Source of the DNA: Nocardia cyriacigeorgica
GTDB taxonomy: Bacteria > Actinomycetota > Actinomycetes > Mycobacteriales > Mycobacteriaceae
NCBI RefSeq assembly: GCF_010868145.1
Contig: NZ_JAAGUY010000015.1
Coordinates: 1-64,000, forward strand
DNA: 64,000 nucleotides
Direction: 5' to 3'
Position 1 is the first letter of the stretch. Each line of letters opens with the position of its first letter. Positions 40,672-48,435 of this stretch are shown here, piece after piece. The notes beneath the pieces are model-generated. The model saw only the letters and a list, made by a program, of their open reading frames with translations, did no database searches and was not told the DNA's origin. The translations under genes and the position numbers were made by a program.

Positions 40672-41547
40672 TCAGTTGGGCTGGTTCCGCCGAGTCCAAG
40701 CAGCCGTGATCAGTGCGTTGGCGTCCTCATCGGTGAGGTCGATATCGAAGACCTCGGTCAGGATCTTGGGGAGCTCGCCGAGTTCGAGTTCGCGGGATTC
40801 GCTGGTGCCGTCGGGGTATTCGGTGGTCCAGGTGGTGCCGTCGAGGATGTGGTGGGCGCCGGGGTGGAAGCGTTGCACGAAGGGTCGCTGGGTGAACGGC
40901 GAGCGCGGTGAAGTCGAGACGAAGTGGTTGCCGACCTCGTAATCGATCCGGTACTGCGGGTTCAGGGTGAAGGTGTAGCGATCGACCCAACCGTCGCGGG
41001 CGAACTGGTGCAGGGTCCACAGGTCGGTGCCGAGTTCGCCGTGGCCGCGTTCGAGGCGGAATCGCCAGTCCCCCAGAGTGAATTCACCCTTCGACTCGGC
41101 GAGTTCATACGGCTGGGCGGGGCCGGCACCGAAACCTACGTCGACGATCCACACTCGATCGTCATCGGTGGTGGTGACCCGCAACAGCGCGTGCGTCGCC
41201 GGGCGCAGCCCGCCGGATCCCATCGTCACCCGCCCGCTGAGCCCGGTGACGCCGAATCCGAGTCGTTCCAGTGCCGCCGCGAACAACCCGGCGTTCTCGT
41301 AGCAGTACCCGCCGCGCCGCCGCCGGACCAGCTTGTCCTGCAACGACTCCACATCCAGCGGCACCGGTCTGCCGAGCACCGCCTCGAAATTTTCGAACGG
41401 AATCGAGGTGGTGTGCGCGGCCACCAGTGCCCGCAGGGCAGCCAGTGTCGGCATCCGCTCTCCCGCGAAGCCGATCCGGGTCAGGTACGCGTCCAGGTCG
41501 AGTTCGGCGTCGTCCCAGCGGTGGGCCGGATCCGCAGGCTTACTCAT
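40672..41547 (-). CDS. nat: Arylamine N-acetyltransferase
   Basis: 291 aa. The Cys-His-Asp triad is intact: RRGGYCYENAGLF (Cys82), RPATHALLRV (His119) and WIVDVGFG (Asp136). It transfers acetyl (or other acyl) from CoA to arylamines and hydrazines; in mycobacteria NAT is tied to lipid and cholesterol metabolism and acetylates isoniazid. The ATG at 41547 follows CGAGGA. No hsa-type steroid genes are next to it here. Confidence 0.95.
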   Translation of the reverse strand: MSKPADPAHRWDDAELDLDAYLTRIGFAGERMPTLAALRALVAAHTTSIPFENFEAVLGRPVPLDVESLQDKLVRRRRGGYCYENAGLFAAALERLGFGVTGLSGRVTMGSGGLRPATHALLRVTTTDDDRVWIVDVGFGAGPAQPYELAESKGEFTLGDWRFRLERGHGELGTDLWTLHQFARDGWVDRYTFTLNPQYRIDYEVGNHFVSTSPRSPFTQRPFVQRFHPGAHHILDGTTWTTEYPDGTSESRELELGELPKILTEVFDIDLTDEDANALITAAWTRRNQPN

Positions 41548-41825
41548 GGGTCCTCGATTCGTCGCAGTGTCCTCCCGGACAACCACTGCGCGGCCACGCA
41601 TGTTCCACCGGCGCCGCGAACACCGGAGGCCCTGACCACTGCCGCGCGGACGGCATCACGGAGTGCAGGGCTCAGGGCATGGGGGTGCCCAGTGACACGG
41701 CCGGCAGAGTGGCCATACCACCGCACCGGGTGATTGGCGTCACATTGCAGACCGATCGGGAACCCGGCGCCTCGTTCTGCGTCCAAGTCGTTGTAAGACA
41801 ACCACATTCGAGTGAGGATTTCGAT

Positions 41826-42110
41826 ATGAGGCTTCGGACCGCAAGCGTCCTCGTCTCGGCGGCGATCGCCGGTTTCGGCATGATCGCCACCGGATCGGCC
41901 ATGGCCATGCCCGTCGGCGGCGGCACGCACGCCGCCGTCTCGGCCGACGGCTGCCCGCCTCCCCCGCTGGGCCCGGACGGCAGGCCGCTCCCGCCGCCGA
42001 TCGGCCCGGACGGTAAGCCGCTGCCGCCGCCGATCGGCGCCGACGGCAAGCCGTGCCCGCCGCCGGTCGGCCCTGACGGCAAGCCACCGCAGCCGCCCGC
42101 TGATCGCTGA
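41826..42110 (+). CDS. Small secreted protein with Pro-rich tandem repeats
   Basis: 94 aa. A classical signal peptide ends near SAMA-MP (residue 28). The mature part is four to five repeats of the type GPDGKPLPPPI with two Cys, about 12 residues each. The ATG at 41826 follows TGAGGA. No family function is known; the repeats suggest a wall-associated or binding peptide. Codon bias is that of the genome. Confidence 0.72.
   Translation: MRLRTASVLVSAAIAGFGMIATGSAMAMPVGGGTHAAVSADGCPPPPLGPDGRPLPPPIGPDGKPLPPPIGADGKPCPPPVGPDGKPPQPPADR
41958..42094 (+). repeat. Tandem repeat of about 36 bp inside the secreted Pro-rich gene
   Basis: About four units coding for PDGKP-LPPPIG follow one another; the third base positions vary while the peptide is kept, so the repeat is probably under selection at protein level. 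Confidence 0.7.
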
Positions 42111-42360
42111 CGCGGCTAGCCGAACCGCCGAGTCATCACGCATCGACCGGTATCACCGCCACGGACGGGCAGCGCGCTCACGCAGGTGGTGCAGATCTGC
42201 GGGCGGCTACGGATTCGATGCTGCGAATTCGTAGTCGTCGGCGTCGTGCCACGCGGCTTCGTGTGACGCCGACGGCTTCCCGGCGACTGCCTGCCGATGA
42301 ACCCCGGCACTGCGCGGCATCGAACCCGACGCCGCGCAGCCAGGTGCCACTCGCGGGCGA

Positions 42361-43353
42361 TCACGCCGCGCACTTGGCATTCAGTGGGGCGGGCGGGGCC
42401 GTGACGACGTTGGCGGCGACGTCGACGACGTAGTCCCGGTCGGGGCCGTCGACGGGTTCGGCGCCGAGAAGCAGGCGTTCGACCACGCAGCCGCCCTCGA
42501 AGAACGCGGGGCCGATGCTGTGATCACCGGGCATGACGGCCCCGTTGAGGTCGCGGCCGCTGACCACCGTGTACAACGAGCTCGGCTTACCCGAAGCCAG
42601 CAATGCGGCGCGCATCTGCATCGACGCCGCGTACGGCACGATCGGATCGGCGATACCGTGGATCAGGAAAGCCCGCCGCACACTCATCCGCCCGGCCAGC
42701 AGCGCGGGCGACCGCTCGGCATAGGCCTGCGGGCACACCATCGGTGCGCATCCACCCGCATCACGTTCGATCTGCGCGCGCATCACCGGGTCACCCGCCG
42801 CGCCCATCCATCGGGTGAACACGTCAGCCGGGCCGTAGTTGTCCACCCAGTAGTCGAACAGTCCCCGCGGACCATGTGCCGCGGCGAGCCCACTCGTCGT
42901 TCCGCCCTGACTCCAGCCCCAGAGCACGGTCCGGCTGATCGGATGTTCACTCTTGTACCACTGCGTCGCCGCTACGACATCGCGCCAGCCTGCCCACAGA
43001 TTCCATTCCCCGGTCCGCCAACCGCTGGTCGCGCTGCGCAGATCCATCACCAGCACGGGTGTGGCACTGCGCCGCGATATCGAACTCAGGTATTCCGCGA
43101 AGTCCGCCGACGACCCGTCATGCCCGTGCACCGCGACCACCAGTCCACCGCCCGGCCCCGCACATCCACTCGGCTCGTACACCCGCCCGGTGGCGGTTTC
43201 TCCGTCCACCGGCAGCGCCACTGCCCGAACCTGCACTGTGCAGCCCGGCGCGGCCTGGGCCTGCGGCACCCCGACCACCACCGATAGGCAAGCCCCCACC
43301 ACAACCGAGAGCATCCACCCGAAACCCCGCGTCACACGCCTCATTCGACGCAT
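42361..43353 (-). CDS. Secreted alpha/beta hydrolase
   Basis: 330 aa. A signal peptide (MLSVVVGACLSVVVGVPQAQA) precedes an alpha/beta hydrolase core: oxyanion VVAVHGHDGSS, nucleophile elbow VLWGWSQGGTTSG, acid region HGIADPIVPY, and a late His in MPGDHSIGP. Four Cys in the mature part could form disulfides. It looks like a PHB-depolymerase/feruloyl-esterase-like or prolyl-oligopeptidase-like enzyme; the substrate is unknown. Confidence 0.82.
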   Translation of the reverse strand: MRRMRRVTRGFGWMLSVVVGACLSVVVGVPQAQAAPGCTVQVRAVALPVDGETATGRVYEPSGCAGPGGGLVVAVHGHDGSSADFAEYLSSISRRSATPVLVMDLRSATSGWRTGEWNLWAGWRDVVAATQWYKSEHPISRTVLWGWSQGGTTSGLAAAHGPRGLFDYWVDNYGPADVFTRWMGAAGDPVMRAQIERDAGGCAPMVCPQAYAERSPALLAGRMSVRRAFLIHGIADPIVPYAASMQMRAALLASGKPSSLYTVVSGRDLNGAVMPGDHSIGPAFFEGGCVVERLLLGAEPVDGPDRDYVVDVAANVVTAPPAPLNAKCAA

Positions 43354-43510
43354 GGTTCCACGCGTTCACGCCAATTCCGGGATGCTGTCCGGGATGTCGA
43401 CTCTCTATGCCGATCGTCGCGCCCAGACAGCCCGATGTTCAGGTAAGAGTACGTGCGGCGGCTGGGGTACCGATTCCCTATCAGGGACGGCGGCTACGGA
43501 GGTTGGACCG

Positions 43511-43657
43511 ATGGAGCTCTACACCAACGACCAGATGCGGCATCCGCGCGGTGGCTACGATCAGGCCCGCGTCGAAGCAGCGCGCCAACAGATGCGAGCC
43601 GGTGAGCGCGCGTATCGGCTGTCCGAGCCACGAGAGGCGCCACCCGAGTACATCTGA
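43511..43657 (+). CDS. Small protein of 48 aa
   Basis: ATG at 43511 with GGAGG 9-10 nt upstream. The peptide is polar and rich in Arg, Glu and Gln (ARVEAARQQMRAGERAYRL) and probably helical. Codon use fits the genome. No family recognised; kept because of the strong ribosome site. Confidence 0.5.
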   Translation: MELYTNDQMRHPRGGYDQARVEAARQQMRAGERAYRLSEPREAPPEYI

Positions 43658-43664
43658 GCTCGAG

Positions 43665-44009
43665 TCACAGGGCCTCGCTCGCCGTCGCCAGCGCTCCGGC
43701 CAGCAGGTCGTAGTCGACGGCTTGACCTTCTACGACATCGGCGGTCTTGCGGTCACCGTTGCCCATCGACCGCAGTACGCCCTTGACCGCCGCAACCTCG
43801 GATGCGTTGAACACCATGAACGACACCTTGTTCTTGGCGACGTGGATGACCGCGGCGTGCTGCCCGCCCTTGAGGAAATGCGGTTTGTTGTATTGCATCT
43901 TCTCCTCGACGTCGGGAATGACCCGGTGGATCATGGCCCGCAGGTCATCGCAGACCGCGACCTGCCACGGCGCCGCCTTGCCGATGTAGTCGGTGACTTC
44001 GCTGTTCAT
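43665..44009 (-). CDS. DUF1801 domain protein
   Basis: 114 aa from ATG 44009 with GGAGGA upstream. DLRAMIHRVIPDVEEKMQYNKPHFLKGG and FMVFNASEVAAVKGVL match the YdhG-like DUF1801 fold. It is convergent with the 48-aa gene. The role of this widespread small family is unclear. Confidence 0.85.
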   Translation of the reverse strand: MNSEVTDYIGKAAPWQVAVCDDLRAMIHRVIPDVEEKMQYNKPHFLKGGQHAAVIHVAKNKVSFMVFNASEVAAVKGVLRSMGNGDRKTADVVEGQAVDYDLLAGALATASEAL

Positions 44010-44106
44010 CGTGTCCTCCAATGACTTCCAACTGGATGCGCTCGAGCGCGTGTATTCGGTAGGACGACGTACACGACCAGGAGTCATCGGTGGCGGCGGG
44101 AACGAT

Positions 44107-44772
44107 TCACACCTCGTCGGGATGCAGGGCGTCGAGGATCAAGGTCAGGCCGAAGTCGAACTCGTCGGCGTAGGTGTAGTCCGGGCGCAGGGCGTGGTCG
44201 GTGATGAGTTCGCTGAGGTGCGGGTAGGCGTCGGTCGGGGCGGCGTGCAGGATGTCGGCCGCGACGTCGTCGAGTTCGGCGCGGTTGGTGAACGGCAGGC
44301 TGAGCTCTTGCAGGACGAATCCGTAGACGTAGCTGTCGATTACGGAGAAGGCGTGCGCCGCCATCGCGACGGAGAAGCCCGCTGCGCGCAGCACGCCGAG
44401 TACCGCATCGTGATGGCTCAGAGTCGCCGGACCGGGGTGGCTGCGGGAATCGAGGAGTCCGACGGCCCACCGGTGCCTGCCCAAGGCCGCACGAGTCGAG
44501 GCGGCGCGCTCGCGCATCGCCTGCTTCCAGTCGGCCCCTGGCGCCGGCAGATCGATCTCGCCGAACACCGCGTCGACCATCCCGTCGAGGATGCCGTCCC
44601 GCCCGGCCACATGGTTGTACAGCGACATCGCCTCGACGCCCAGCCGACCGGCGATCGCCCGCATGGTGGCTCCGGCCTCCCCCTTCTCGTCGGCGAGCGT
44701 CATCGCGGCGGCGATCACCCGATCCCGGCTCAGCGGCTCCCGGTGTGCGCGCCTGCTGCCCTGCCCGCTCAT
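44107..44772 (-). CDS. TetR-family repressor with TetR_C domain
   Basis: 221 aa. The HTH is VIAAAMTLADEKGEAGATMRAIAGRLGVEAMSLYNHVAGRDGIL, close to tetracycline-repressor-type regulators. The C-terminal ligand domain is of TetR_C type (ERAASTRAALGRHRWAVGLLDSRSHPGPATLSHHDAVLGVLRAAGFS). It is divergent from an NAD(P)-binding oxidoreductase gene; two identical-core operators lie in the 92-bp gap, so it probably represses both. Confidence 0.93.
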   Translation of the reverse strand: MSGQGSRRAHREPLSRDRVIAAAMTLADEKGEAGATMRAIAGRLGVEAMSLYNHVAGRDGILDGMVDAVFGEIDLPAPGADWKQAMRERAASTRAALGRHRWAVGLLDSRSHPGPATLSHHDAVLGVLRAAGFSVAMAAHAFSVIDSYVYGFVLQELSLPFTNRAELDDVAADILHAAPTDAYPHLSELITDHALRPDYTYADEFDFGLTLILDALHPDEV

Positions 44773-44785
44773 TCAGCTCCTTCCC

Positions 44786-44830
44786 TTGACCTACTTACGT
44801 TGTAAGCCTACCGTGACTTACAACGTAAGT
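44786..44830. promoter_or_regulatory. TetR operators over a promoter
   Basis: Two sites CTTAC-N3-GTAAG lie at 44794-44806 and 44817-44829, forming a larger perfect inverted repeat. On the plus strand TTGACC (44786-44791) and TACCGT (44809-44814) with a 17-bp spacer give a promoter for the oxidoreductase gene; the operators overlap its spacer and start site. Confidence 0.75.
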
Positions 44831-44864
44831 ACGCCCTACGGCAAGGCAGTCAGGAGCACAGGAC

Positions 44865-45650
44865 ATGAGCACGGATCAGATCCGGAAGGTGTGCATCGTC
44901 GGCGCCTCCGGCAAGCTCGGGCAGTACATGGTTCAGCACGCGCTGGAGCGCGGTTACGAGGTTGTCGGCGTGTGCCGGGAACGCAGCGTCGGCAAACTCG
45001 ACGCCTACGCCGACCGAATCACCATCGTTGCCGGCCAGACCAACGAACGTGAGGTGATCCGCACGGCTGTCGCCGGATGCGACGGCGTCCTGACCGTGCT
45101 GGCGCCATGGGGCATCCAGCAGTACTCCTCCGGCACGGCGCAGGCCGTCCTCGATTACGCCGAACCCGATGCGCGCCTGATCTTTTCGTGCGGTTGGCAC
45201 GTCGCCCCCGACGACAAGGACCGCTACTCGTGGCGGTTCAAGACGATCGTCCGCATCACCACCTGGTTGGCCCGCCTGGTCCGCGCCGTCGAAATCGACG
45301 ACCAGGTCGAGGCCGCCCGGCGCATCTTCGCCAGCGACCGCCGCTGGACCCTGGTCCGCGGCAGCGATCTGGAGGAAGGTGAGAGCCAAGGCCTACCGGT
45401 ATGGAGCCGCCACGTCGGCGATCCGATCCTCGCCTCGAACCTCACCCGCCGCGTGGATTTCGCCCTGTTCATGGTGGCGGCACTCACCGATGACACCCTC
45501 GTCCGCGAGGCCCCGGCCATCGTCGGACGCCTGTCCCCCAGCGCTCTGGCCCACGCCGGCACCGACAGGTCCCAACCCCACCGAGAGCACCACAACGCGG
45601 ACTCGCCGCGTCTAGCAAGCGATTACGGCGAGGATGGGCGCGGGCGATGA
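44865..45650 (+). CDS. NmrA-like NAD(P)-binding oxidoreductase
   Basis: 261 aa. The Rossmann loop VCIVGASGKLGQYMVQHAL starts the protein, followed by NADP-type VCRERS; VAGCDGVLTVLAPWG and LVRGSDLEEGE are as in atypical SDRs. The classical YxxxK is not clear, so it could be a sensor or a reductase of a quinone or other electrophile. It is probably induced when the divergent TetR protein binds its ligand. The 3' end overlaps the convergent VOC gene by 28 bp. Confidence 0.85.
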   Translation: MSTDQIRKVCIVGASGKLGQYMVQHALERGYEVVGVCRERSVGKLDAYADRITIVAGQTNEREVIRTAVAGCDGVLTVLAPWGIQQYSSGTAQAVLDYAEPDARLIFSCGWHVAPDDKDRYSWRFKTIVRITTWLARLVRAVEIDDQVEAARRIFASDRRWTLVRGSDLEEGESQGLPVWSRHVGDPILASNLTRRVDFALFMVAALTDDTLVREAPAIVGRLSPSALAHAGTDRSQPHREHHNADSPRLASDYGEDGRGR

Positions 45651-46030
45651 GCACGGATATCCACCGGTCGCCCGTCCGGATCGCGGGCGGTCATCGTCCA
45701 TTGCGTCGGCAGGGTCTCGATCTCCCCGACCGTCAACCCGGTGGCCAGGAGTCGGTCCCGAACCTGCACCAACTGTTCGTATGTTCCCACTCGTAAGCCC
45801 CACCCGGCCCGTCCCAACGGGTCGAGTTCGGCTGTCGAGCCGCTGCCGTTTTCGACAATCAGCAGGTGATCGGCCCCACCGACATCGACGACGGCGATCC
45901 GTGGATCAGTGCCGGTAGCCGCGCGCTCGAACGCGAGTCTCGCCCCGAGCAATTCGGTGTAGTACCGCACGAGCCGGTCGAGATCAGCGGTGGACAGTGT
46001 CAGATGGTTGATTCCGTGCAGTTCGGGCAT
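45623..46030 (-). CDS. VOC/glyoxalase family protein
   Basis: 135 aa. GINHLTLSTADLDRLVRYYTELLGARL is the first beta-alpha-beta-beta-beta unit with a metal His, RIAVVDVGGADHLLIVE and TARDPDGRPVDIRAH the second. VOC enzymes include glyoxalases, dioxygenases and thiol transferases. The substrate is unknown. A TAGGTT box lies 9 nt before the ATG. Confidence 0.88.
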   Translation of the reverse strand: MPELHGINHLTLSTADLDRLVRYYTELLGARLAFERAATGTDPRIAVVDVGGADHLLIVENGSGSTAELDPLGRAGWGLRVGTYEQLVQVRDRLLATGLTVGEIETLPTQWTMTARDPDGRPVDIRAHRPRPSSP

Positions 46031-46121
46031 TATCGCCCCAACCTACTGGCGCGGAGCGGCGAAGTGGGTCCGTAGCGGCCACATCAGTACCACCGATCCG
46101 CGCCATGACCAGCGGGTCGTG

Positions 46122-46529
46122 TCAGCCGAGTTCGTAATCGAACCAGATGCGATGCGTGCCGTCGGGGTCGACGGCTATTCCGCCGGTGCCGGTGATGCCC
46201 GCGAGGGCGGCGGTGCCGCTGCCCGCGACGATGACGAAAAACTCCGCCGAGCGGTCGGTTCCCGTGGTGGTGGCCGAATGGGCGAAGCAGAAGGTGCCGG
46301 CCGCGCCTTGCATCGAGCCCTCGAACGATTCCATCGCGATGTACGTGCCCGCCCCGCGTTCCTCGTCGAATGCGGAGGTGAACAAGGTAGCGGCACGTCC
46401 GGATACCTCACCCTCGAACTGCTTTTCCATCCGCGCCAACCCGACCGGAGCACCGGTCGCGATCGCGGGTTCGGGAGAGACATCGGTAGGCGTGAACGAC
46501 TTGACGCTGAACGTTCCGTTAGCTCGCAT
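46122..46529 (-). CDS. DUF3224 family protein
   Basis: 135 aa. GTFSVKSFTPTDVSPEP, LARMEKQFEGEVSGRAATLF and GSGTAALAGITGTGGI are the conserved blocks of DUF3224, an allene-oxide-cyclase-like barrel. It begins 6 nt after a TAGGGT box that belongs to a DNA-damage-type promoter, so it is probably leaderless and induced by DNA damage. Its function is not known. Confidence 0.88.
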   Translation of the reverse strand: MRANGTFSVKSFTPTDVSPEPAIATGAPVGLARMEKQFEGEVSGRAATLFTSAFDEERGAGTYIAMESFEGSMQGAAGTFCFAHSATTTGTDRSAEFFVIVAGSGTAALAGITGTGGIAVDPDGTHRIWFDYELG

Positions 46530-46560
46530 GCCGCGACCCTAGCGGGACCCACCGACATCC
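46530..46560. repeat. 31-nt exact repeat, copy 1 (promoter block)
   Basis: Identical over 31 nt to 48025-48055. It contains the whole RecA-NDp promoter. Confidence 0.9.
46536..46557 (-). promoter_or_regulatory. RecA-NDp (PafBC-type) promoter of DUF3224 gene
   Basis: On the minus strand TGTCGGTG (46550-46557), 8 nt, then TAGGGT (46536-46541) match the mycobacterial DNA-damage promoter consensus tTGTCRGTG-N8-TAnnnT. The same 31-nt block recurs at 48025-48055. Confidence 0.75.
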
Positions 46561-46679
46561 GAGAGCCGCCGCTTGGCCGGGGGCCGGATCGGCGAGCCAG
46601 GAGCGCCAACGGCGCTCACACCCGGAACGCCGAACCCATGGCACTACAGACTAGCGAGCTACGCTGAATCAGGCAGCGA

Positions 46680-47276
46680 TCAAACTTGCTGCTCGGCAAG
46701 GATACTGGTCACGTCGGCGCTCTGGAGGTAACAACGGATTCGCTCAGCGAATCCGGGTGCGCCGGCGTCACGGAGAGCTTCGGGCAGAGACTTGCCTTTC
46801 CGGGGCACCCAGTACGCCAATTGTTCATGCATGACCTTACGGATCAGCATCGGATTCGAGTCGTCGATGAGTTCGAAGAACGCATCTGGACCGTAGACCT
46901 CGTACTCGAGGTCATCAATCTCCTCGAAGTCAGAACCGTTCGAGGTCAACACCATGTCGATCCGACCGTGGAGTGCGGCGGAGTGTACATGCGCGTCGAA
47001 CACATCGGGGTAATCAAGTGCACGGTCGATCGTATAGCCGGTGATCAGGCTCCCGTCGCCCAGCGCTGCGATGATGCGACGCCGAGTCCCTCCGATCTGC
47101 TCCTCCGACAGAAACGGATTGGCTTTGCGTAGCTTGTACAGCGTCTCAGCCATGATGTCTTCGGTCCAGAAGAGCGCGAACATCTGGTCTCCGCCCCGGA
47201 CCTGGAGCATGCAGGTCCAGTCGCGTAACGTCCTCGAGTACAGGATATTTGCGTCCACCAGAACGCGCGTCAGCAC
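46680..47276 (-). CDS. PIN-domain protein, toxin-like
   Basis: 198 aa. RVLVDANILYSRTLRDW has the first acidic residue (Asp8) of PIN nucleases; TEDIMAETLYKL, YPDVFDAHVHSAAL and VLTSNGSDFEEI carry further acidic positions. It is longer than a typical VapC (about 130 aa), with an extra C-terminal third. It follows a gene for a DNA-binding protein after 64 nt, in the same direction, as in toxin-antitoxin pairs. GTG start with GGGA upstream. Confidence 0.82.
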   Translation of the reverse strand: MLTRVLVDANILYSRTLRDWTCMLQVRGGDQMFALFWTEDIMAETLYKLRKANPFLSEEQIGGTRRRIIAALGDGSLITGYTIDRALDYPDVFDAHVHSAALHGRIDMVLTSNGSDFEEIDDLEYEVYGPDAFFELIDDSNPMLIRKVMHEQLAYWVPRKGKSLPEALRDAGAPGFAERIRCYLQSADVTSILAEQQV

Positions 47277-47340
47277 TCGGTCTCCCAGTGAGCGCCGGGC
47301 ACCGGACGACCGCGTCGCGCGCTGGAATCTTCGTCATCGT

Positions 47341-47802
47341 TCACTCGCGGATTCCCCACTCCTCTTCGAGCGCTCGCAGTTCATCGAAGGCCTGACTCTG
47401 CGCTTCCAGCTGTGCGCGCCGGAACTCGAGCACGTCCCTGCTGTACAGACGCGTGTGCGACCCGACCTTATGGGCTGGAATCTTTCCGTCCCGGATCAGT
47501 TTCATCAGCGACGGACGGGAAAGTCGTAGCATCCGTGCCGCGACAGTCGTGGTGACTTCGTTAGGGATGCTGCCGATGGTGACGGTGCAGCCACGACCGA
47601 TGAGATCGACAAGGTGAAAGACGAGAGCCGACAGTTCGGACGGCATCGTCAGGTTGCGGCTCGCACTCGGCCCGGCGGCGACCGCCAGACTCGCGAGGAG
47701 CGATCCGGTGTCGTCGAGAAACGCTTGTACCTCGCGGGCCTGCTCGATCTCACGCGGGCTCACGGCCACGGTGGCGCGACCATCACGTTGTAGCGTGTCC
47801 AC
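47341..47802 (-). CDS. Excisionase-like DNA-binding protein, probable antitoxin
   Basis: 153 aa from GTG 47802, with GGAGG 7 nt upstream. The second half EVTTTVAARMLRLSRPSLMKLIRDGKIPAHKVGSHTRLYSRDVLEF is a MerR/excisionase-type HTH (helix_turn_helix, excisionase family). It precedes the PIN gene and would bind DNA as an autorepressing antitoxin. It could also be a plain regulator. Confidence 0.85.
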   Translation of the reverse strand: MDTLQRDGRATVAVSPREIEQAREVQAFLDDTGSLLASLAVAAGPSASRNLTMPSELSALVFHLVDLIGRGCTVTIGSIPNEVTTTVAARMLRLSRPSLMKLIRDGKIPAHKVGSHTRLYSRDVLEFRRAQLEAQSQAFDELRALEEEWGIRE

Positions 47803-47870
47803 AGCCTGGCCTCCTCTCATTTCCGCAGTACAAAGACATCTGTTCCGAGCCAACGATACGGGCATTTCAC

Positions 47871-48023
47871 TTATAAGTGCAACACCGTGCAGATGCAACC
47901 GCATTCTTCATCGTCGGGGTCGACCACCGCCGCCGAAGTCGCGCGATACATTGCGCTCGATCGAGGTGGGGCACCGTAGCTCTCGGCCGTAACAGGTTCG
48001 TGGCGCAGGCACACATCCGACAT
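47871..48023 (-). CDS. Small Cys-rich protein behind a DNA-damage promoter
   Basis: 50 aa. The ATG at 48023 lies 7 nt after the TAGGGT of a perfect RecA-NDp promoter, so the transcript would be leaderless. The C-terminus DPDDEECGCICTVLHL has three Cys in five residues after an acidic stretch. No family was recognised. A RiPP precursor, a metal-binding peptide or a decayed gene are possible; no modifying enzyme is adjacent. Confidence 0.5.
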   Translation of the reverse strand: MSDVCLRHEPVTAESYGAPPRSSAMYRATSAAVVDPDDEECGCICTVLHL

Positions 48024-48024
48024 G

Positions 48025-48055
48025 GCCGCGACCCTAGCGGGACCCACCGACATCC
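48025..48055. repeat. 31-nt exact repeat, copy 2 (promoter block)
   Basis: Identical to 46530-46560, in the same orientation, about 1.5 kb away. Confidence 0.9.
48031..48052 (-). promoter_or_regulatory. RecA-NDp (PafBC-type) promoter of small Cys-rich gene
   Basis: TGTCGGTG (48045-48052), 8 nt, TAGGGT (48031-48036) on the minus strand, then 7 nt to ATG 48023. It matches the consensus as the copy at 46536-46557 does. Confidence 0.75.
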
Positions 48056-48228
48056 CGAAGGAGCAGCAGAGCGCGGGACCGCCGGCTCCAACCAATGGGC
48101 AACAGCACAGGCCGACGAGGGGAACATGAGGCGGGTGACACGCCGATGCCGCCGGTCTCATGTCCCCCTCGTCCGATTGGCAGACTACTTGCGGAGGTGG
48201 GCGGCCCTTCCTGGTCGAGGGGCCGGGG

Positions 48229-48435
48229 TTATGGGTGGTCGAAGCGGCCGGAGCGGGTGGTGGTGAGGAAGGCGTCCCAGGCGGTTGGGGTGAAGATGAG
48301 GGCCGGGCCGGTGGGGTTCTTGGAGTCGCGGACGCCTACGCGATCAGCCTCGAGATGTGCGACTTCGACGCACTCACTGTTCGGCGCACTCATGGAGGAC
48401 TTGAACCACTCGGCCCCAAAGACATCGACGCTCAC
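48229..48435 (-). CDS. DUF397 protein
   Basis: 68 aa. AEWFKSSMSAPNSECVEVAHL ... VGVRDSKNPTGPALIFTPTAWDAFL is the complete DUF397 domain. Such proteins pair with XRE/DUF5753 regulators in actinomycetes, and here the GTG overlaps the XRE stop by 4 nt. It is thought to act as a partner or antagonist of the regulator (as in BldB/WhiJ-type systems). Confidence 0.94.
   Translation of the reverse strand: MSVDVFGAEWFKSSMSAPNSECVEVAHLEADRVGVRDSKNPTGPALIFTPTAWDAFLTTTRSGRFDHP

Noticed and set aside
46601-46617. Hairpin GAGCGCC-AAC-GGCGCTC upstream of the DUF3224 gene
   Set aside because: It could terminate something, but no gene end on either strand fits its position; left unassigned.
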